Shown here: positions 6,313 through 8,456 of the stretch, piece by piece
How the letters are laid out: each line of letters opens with the position of its first letter
Position numbering within the stretch: the stretch's first letter is position 1
NCBI GenBank assembly: GCA_900322025.1
Contig: ONYJ01000206.1
Span: 1-8,456 of the forward strand
From: an uncultured Bacteroidales bacterium
GTDB lineage: Bacteria > Bacteroidota > Bacteroidia > Bacteroidales > UBA932
Length of the DNA stretch: 8,456 nucleotides
Reading direction: 5' to 3'
The notes under the pieces: model-generated
Databases searched by the model: none
Seen by the model: the letters and a program-made list of their open reading frames with translations, nothing else
What the model was told of the DNA's origin: nothing
Translations under genes and position numbers: made by a program

Positions 6313-6942
6313 CTAATCTTCTATGTCATCATAATTTTTGCGTTGGCCTTGTGATATTTGCCTTTTCAGAAATTTTGCAAATTTTTCGCTCATATCTCTG
6401 TGTCCATCGCCCATAAGATTAACAAAACTACCGATACGCCCGCCATCTCCGGAAAGTTTTATTTTTGCATATACGTTATTGTCGTCCCCTATCTTTTCTA
6501 GAAAGAAGGTTCCGTCCATATTGCCGCGCCTATCTATCTTCTCAACTTGGAGAGTTATTCTATACTTTGCATCTGCCCGGTCTGCCCCAAACATATATAC
6601 TTCTTTTCTGCCCATATTATCAGAGAACACACGCAAAAATGATTTACGGAGCGATGCCTTGGTCTCTTCCCATTCTGCCTTACCCACCAGGTCTGCATAA
6701 TCGTGCTCGGAAAGACCTTTGATTATCGCCTCTGAATAGTCTATAGAAAACGCTATAAAGTCTCCTGCCCTAAGGAGCATAAAACCATCTCCCTCCACAA
6801 CACTTTTTCTCTTTATATAAAAACCACGATTAGACTTTTCTAAATAGTAACCTTTTAGCCATGTCTGGCCATTAGCCGTCTTAGACACAAACAACATAAC
6901 CGCCAGCATAAAGGCAGCGGCTGTAAAGAATAGTTTTCTCAT
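6313..6942 (-). CDS. Exported protein of unknown function
   Basis: The 209-residue protein starts with a clear Sec signal peptide: MRKLFFTAAAFMLAVMLFV, then SKTANG before a probable cleavage near residue 25 and a mature start at QTW. No lipobox cysteine is seen, so it is probably periplasmic or secreted rather than a lipoprotein. The mature part alternates strand-like and charged stretches (for example GFYIKRKSVVEGDGFMLLRA, then KYRITLQVEKIDRRGNMDGT) and ends in a hydrophilic, acidic tail. I recognise no domain or catalytic motif. It begins 13 nt after the stop of the thioredoxin-fold gene, so the two are very likely co-transcribed and both act outside the cytoplasm. The next gene's GTG start lies 33 nt downstream. 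Confidence 0.75.
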   Translation of the reverse strand: MRKLFFTAAAFMLAVMLFVSKTANGQTWLKGYYLEKSNRGFYIKRKSVVEGDGFMLLRAGDFIAFSIDYSEAIIKGLSEHDYADLVGKAEWEETKASLRKSFLRVFSDNMGRKEVYMFGADRADAKYRITLQVEKIDRRGNMDGTFFLEKIGDDNNVYAKIKLSGDGGRIGSFVNLMGDGHRDMSEKFAKFLKRQISQGQRKNYDDIED

Positions 6943-6955
6943 AAATTACTTATCT

Positions 6956-7462
6956 CTATTTCACAGCTTTAGGAGTCCAATTCTTTAGGAAACTCACCAC
7001 TTTTTTCTTGTTGTAGCTCTCGCCTTCTTCTAAATAACCGGAATCTTGAATGTGTATAACCTTGCCATTGCCATCTAACACAACCAGAGCAGGATAGCCG
7101 AAACGCCCCGCATTGTTAAGCCTTTTTAGCAGGTTCTGAGATTTTTTAACTACTTCTGCATCTTTGCTTTTTGCCATTCTCGGATTGTAATTTACATGGA
7201 TGTAAACATAGTTATCCGCAATCATCTTGCTGATTTCTGCATCGTTGGTAATATAATCGGCAAACTTCAAACACCAAGGGCACCAATTACCACCAAGCTG
7301 GCATATAACAAATTTATCTTCTTTTTTAGCCTTTTCCACTGCTTTGTCTATCTGCTCAAGCGGGTCTATCGTTTCGTCATATACTTTCTTTAAGCCTTGT
7401 TGAGCACTTGAGAGAACAGAGAATATGGCTAATAACATTACACTAAGGAAAAGCTTTTTCAT
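6956..7462 (-). CDS. Exported thioredoxin-fold protein (CPWC)
   Basis: A 168-residue protein with a Sec signal peptide (MKKLFLSVMLLAIFSVLSSA, probable cut after Ala20). The mature domain has the redox motif WCPWC with cysteines 61 and 64 in QLGGNWCPWCLKFADYI, then the conserved GYPALVVLDGNGKVI (122-136) with the cis-proline at 124. This matches small periplasmic thioredoxin-like proteins of Bacteroidota (Thioredoxin_7 / DsbD C-terminal-like type), which reduce or isomerise disulfides in exported proteins; the Trp-Cys-Pro-Trp-Cys core differs from the CGPC of cytoplasmic thioredoxin. The substrate is unknown; the exported neighbour 13 nt downstream is a possible partner, but its visible sequence has no obvious cysteine-rich region. 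A promoter match lies just upstream (7503-7534), making this the likely first gene of a transcript running to the HIRAN gene. Confidence 0.88.
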   Translation of the reverse strand: MKKLFLSVMLLAIFSVLSSAQQGLKKVYDETIDPLEQIDKAVEKAKKEDKFVICQLGGNWCPWCLKFADYITNDAEISKMIADNYVYIHVNYNPRMAKSKDAEVVKKSQNLLKRLNNAGRFGYPALVVLDGNGKVIHIQDSGYLEEGESYNKKKVVSFLKNWTPKAVK

Positions 7463-7502
7463 ATATCGCTGAATTTAGTTAAGTGATTATTCTTAGTTTG
7501 AG

Positions 7503-7534
7503 TAAAGTTAAAGATAAATTTTGGGTTACACAAA
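7503..7534 (-). promoter_or_regulatory. Bacteroidota-type promoter for the thioredoxin-fold gene
   Basis: On the minus strand TTTG (7531-7534) is followed after exactly 20 nt by TAACTTTA (7503-7510), 5 of the 6 fixed positions of TAnnTTTG. The spacing fits the -33/-7 consensus of Bacteroidota primary sigma factor. The start of transcription would fall about 35 nt before the ATG at 7462. Confidence 0.55.
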
Positions 7535-7549
7535 CCGGCCTATATAAGT

Positions 7550-7575
7550 AACATACGATTAGGCAAATGTATGTT
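7550..7575. repeat. Inverted repeat at the end of the recombinase gene
   Basis: AACATAC (7550-7556) and GTATGTT (7569-7575) are perfect 7-bp arms around a 12-nt loop, the last base touching the recombinase stop codon. It is positioned like a terminator, but the stem is AT-rich and no T-run follows on the minus strand, so a role in termination is weak. Confidence 0.3.
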
Positions 7576-8456
7576 CATTTCTTAGCTTTCGGATGAGCGG
7601 TTTTATAAATTTCTCTGAGTTTTTCAAAGGAATTGTGTGTATAAACCTGTGTAGCAGCAAGATTAGAATGTCCTAACACTTCTTTGATACTGTTTAGGTC
7701 TGCCCCATTGTTAAGAAGGGCGGTGGCAAAACTATGCCGTAATGTATGTGGCGATTTTTTCCCGGCAATTGCCTTTATTCCCGACAGTTCCGTTGTAACA
7801 ACTTTGTTTATGAACTCGGGATATAGAGGTTTGCCTCGGTTTGTAAGAAAAAAGTCATTTATTTTATCTGAGGCAGGAACAGGATCGGGGGTATCTGCCG
7901 AATGGCCGTTGGCTGCATAGGAATTTATGGCATCGGAAGATATCTCGTTCAAAAAATCATTACGCAGCACAAGGTAGTCTTCTATTTTTTCTGCCAGCAA
8001 GTTTGTTATAGGCACAAAACGCTGCTTGTTACCTTTTCCTATAATGCTGATTGTGTGTCTTATAAGATCTATATCACTTATTTTTAGCAATACAGCCTCT
8101 GCGCGCCTAAGTCCGGTGCCAAAAAGCAGGGTTACTATAAGCCTGTCTCTAACCGCACAGTAAGTTTGTCTTATGTTTTCGTGAGTGGAGTCAGAATCTT
8201 TTATGACTATGGGGGCATCAAAGTATTGCTGCAAAACATCGGGAGTGAAGAAAGAAGGCAAACGCTTTTTTTCTTTAGGCCTCACAACTTCTTTTACCGG
8301 ATTGGTTGCTAACTTTTCTTGCTTAACCAAATAATTGCAAAAAGTACTGAGTGCACTTAAATACAGATTTACTGTACGAGCATCTAAATTATTATCCATC
8401 AAAGAAGACACATACCCTCTTATTATCTGATATTTAAGAGTTTCTATAACATCTTC
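7575..8456 (-). CDS. xerC: Xer-type tyrosine recombinase (5' end outside window)
   Basis: The frame is open to the right edge: 15 codons precede the GTG at 8409-8411 without a stop and continue the core-binding domain (IIRGYVSSLMDNN, then RTVNLYLSALSTFCNYL), so that GTG is not the real start and roughly 40 N-terminal residues are missing. Counted from that GTG, the catalytic set is complete: Arg102 (GTGLRRAE), Lys126 (GKGNKQR), His222 and Arg225 (SPHTLRHSF), His248 (LGHS) and nucleophile Tyr257 (VYTH). Their spacing equals that of E. coli XerD except for about 24 extra residues between the lysine and His222, in a Ser/Ala/Asp/Pro-rich segment (about 153-180). Xer proteins resolve chromosome dimers at dif. 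The terminal AHPKAKK is like chromosomal Xer proteins of Bacteroidales. XerC versus XerD cannot be settled here; a phage-type integrase is less likely. Confidence 0.85.
   Translation of the reverse strand, partial: EDVIETLKYQIIRGYVSSLMDNNLDARTVNLYLSALSTFCNYLVKQEKLATNPVKEVVRPKEKKRLPSFFTPDVLQQYFDAPIVIKDSDSTHENIRQTYCAVRDRLIVTLLFGTGLRRAEAVLLKISDIDLIRHTISIIGKGNKQRFVPITNLLAEKIEDYLVLRNDFLNEISSDAINSYAANGHSADTPDPVPASDKINDFFLTNRGKPLYPEFINKVVTTELSGIKAIAGKKSPHTLRHSFATALLNNGADLNSIKEVLGHSNLAATQVYTHNSFEKLREIYKTAHPKAKK

Noticed and set aside
6338..6722. Two overlapping plus-strand open frames opposite the exported unknown protein
   Set aside because: The minus-strand gene has a clear signal peptide and operon spacing; the opposing frames have neither, and their composition is typical of antisense translation.
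8409..8411. GTG as the true start of the recombinase gene
   Set aside because: The frame is open upstream to the window edge and encodes part of the conserved core-binding domain, so the start is outside the window.
7575..8456. Integrase of a mobile element that carried in the cas genes
   Set aside because: Residue spacing and the C-terminal end fit chromosomal Xer proteins; no attachment-site repeats, tRNA target or other mobile-element genes are visible.

Overview
The window looks like chromosomal DNA of a Bacteroidota bacterium, probably Bacteroidales. The base composition is AT-rich, Shine-Dalgarno sites are absent or weak, two upstream regions carry matches to the Bacteroidota promoter consensus (TTTG, then TAnnTTTG), and the Xer-type recombinase resembles those of Bacteroidales. 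All genes lie on the minus strand, so transcription runs from high to low coordinates.

Right part (8456 to about 5057): a Xer-type tyrosine recombinase enters from the right edge. After a 112-nt gap with a good promoter match come four closely spaced genes: an exported thioredoxin-fold protein with a CPWC motif, an exported protein of unknown function, a cytoplasmic coiled-coil protein with an internal J domain, and a stand-alone HIRAN-domain protein whose start overlaps the end of the J-domain gene by 16 nt. A possible 42-residue ORF follows.

Middle (5056 to 4703): about 350 nt without a firm gene. It holds the small ORF, a perfect 6-bp inverted repeat (TTGACA-N5-TGTCAA), and a TAGCTTTG promoter element placed to drive cas3.

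Left part (4702 to 1): the first four genes of a type I-C CRISPR-Cas operon in canonical order: cas3 (HD nuclease plus helicase), cas5c (crRNA processing), cas8c/csd1 (large Cascade subunit) and the first 25 codons of cas7/csd2. Gaps are 3 nt, a 4-nt ATGA overlap and 20 nt, so the genes are probably one transcript. cas4, cas1, cas2 and the repeat-spacer array would be expected beyond the left edge; no array is in the window. A Met codon inside cas8c is well placed to start the small subunit Cas11c.

The CRISPR-Cas genes are a known system. The less explained parts are the J-domain/HIRAN gene pair next to it, the operator-like palindrome upstream of cas3, and the non-canonical residues at the Cas5c active-site positions.
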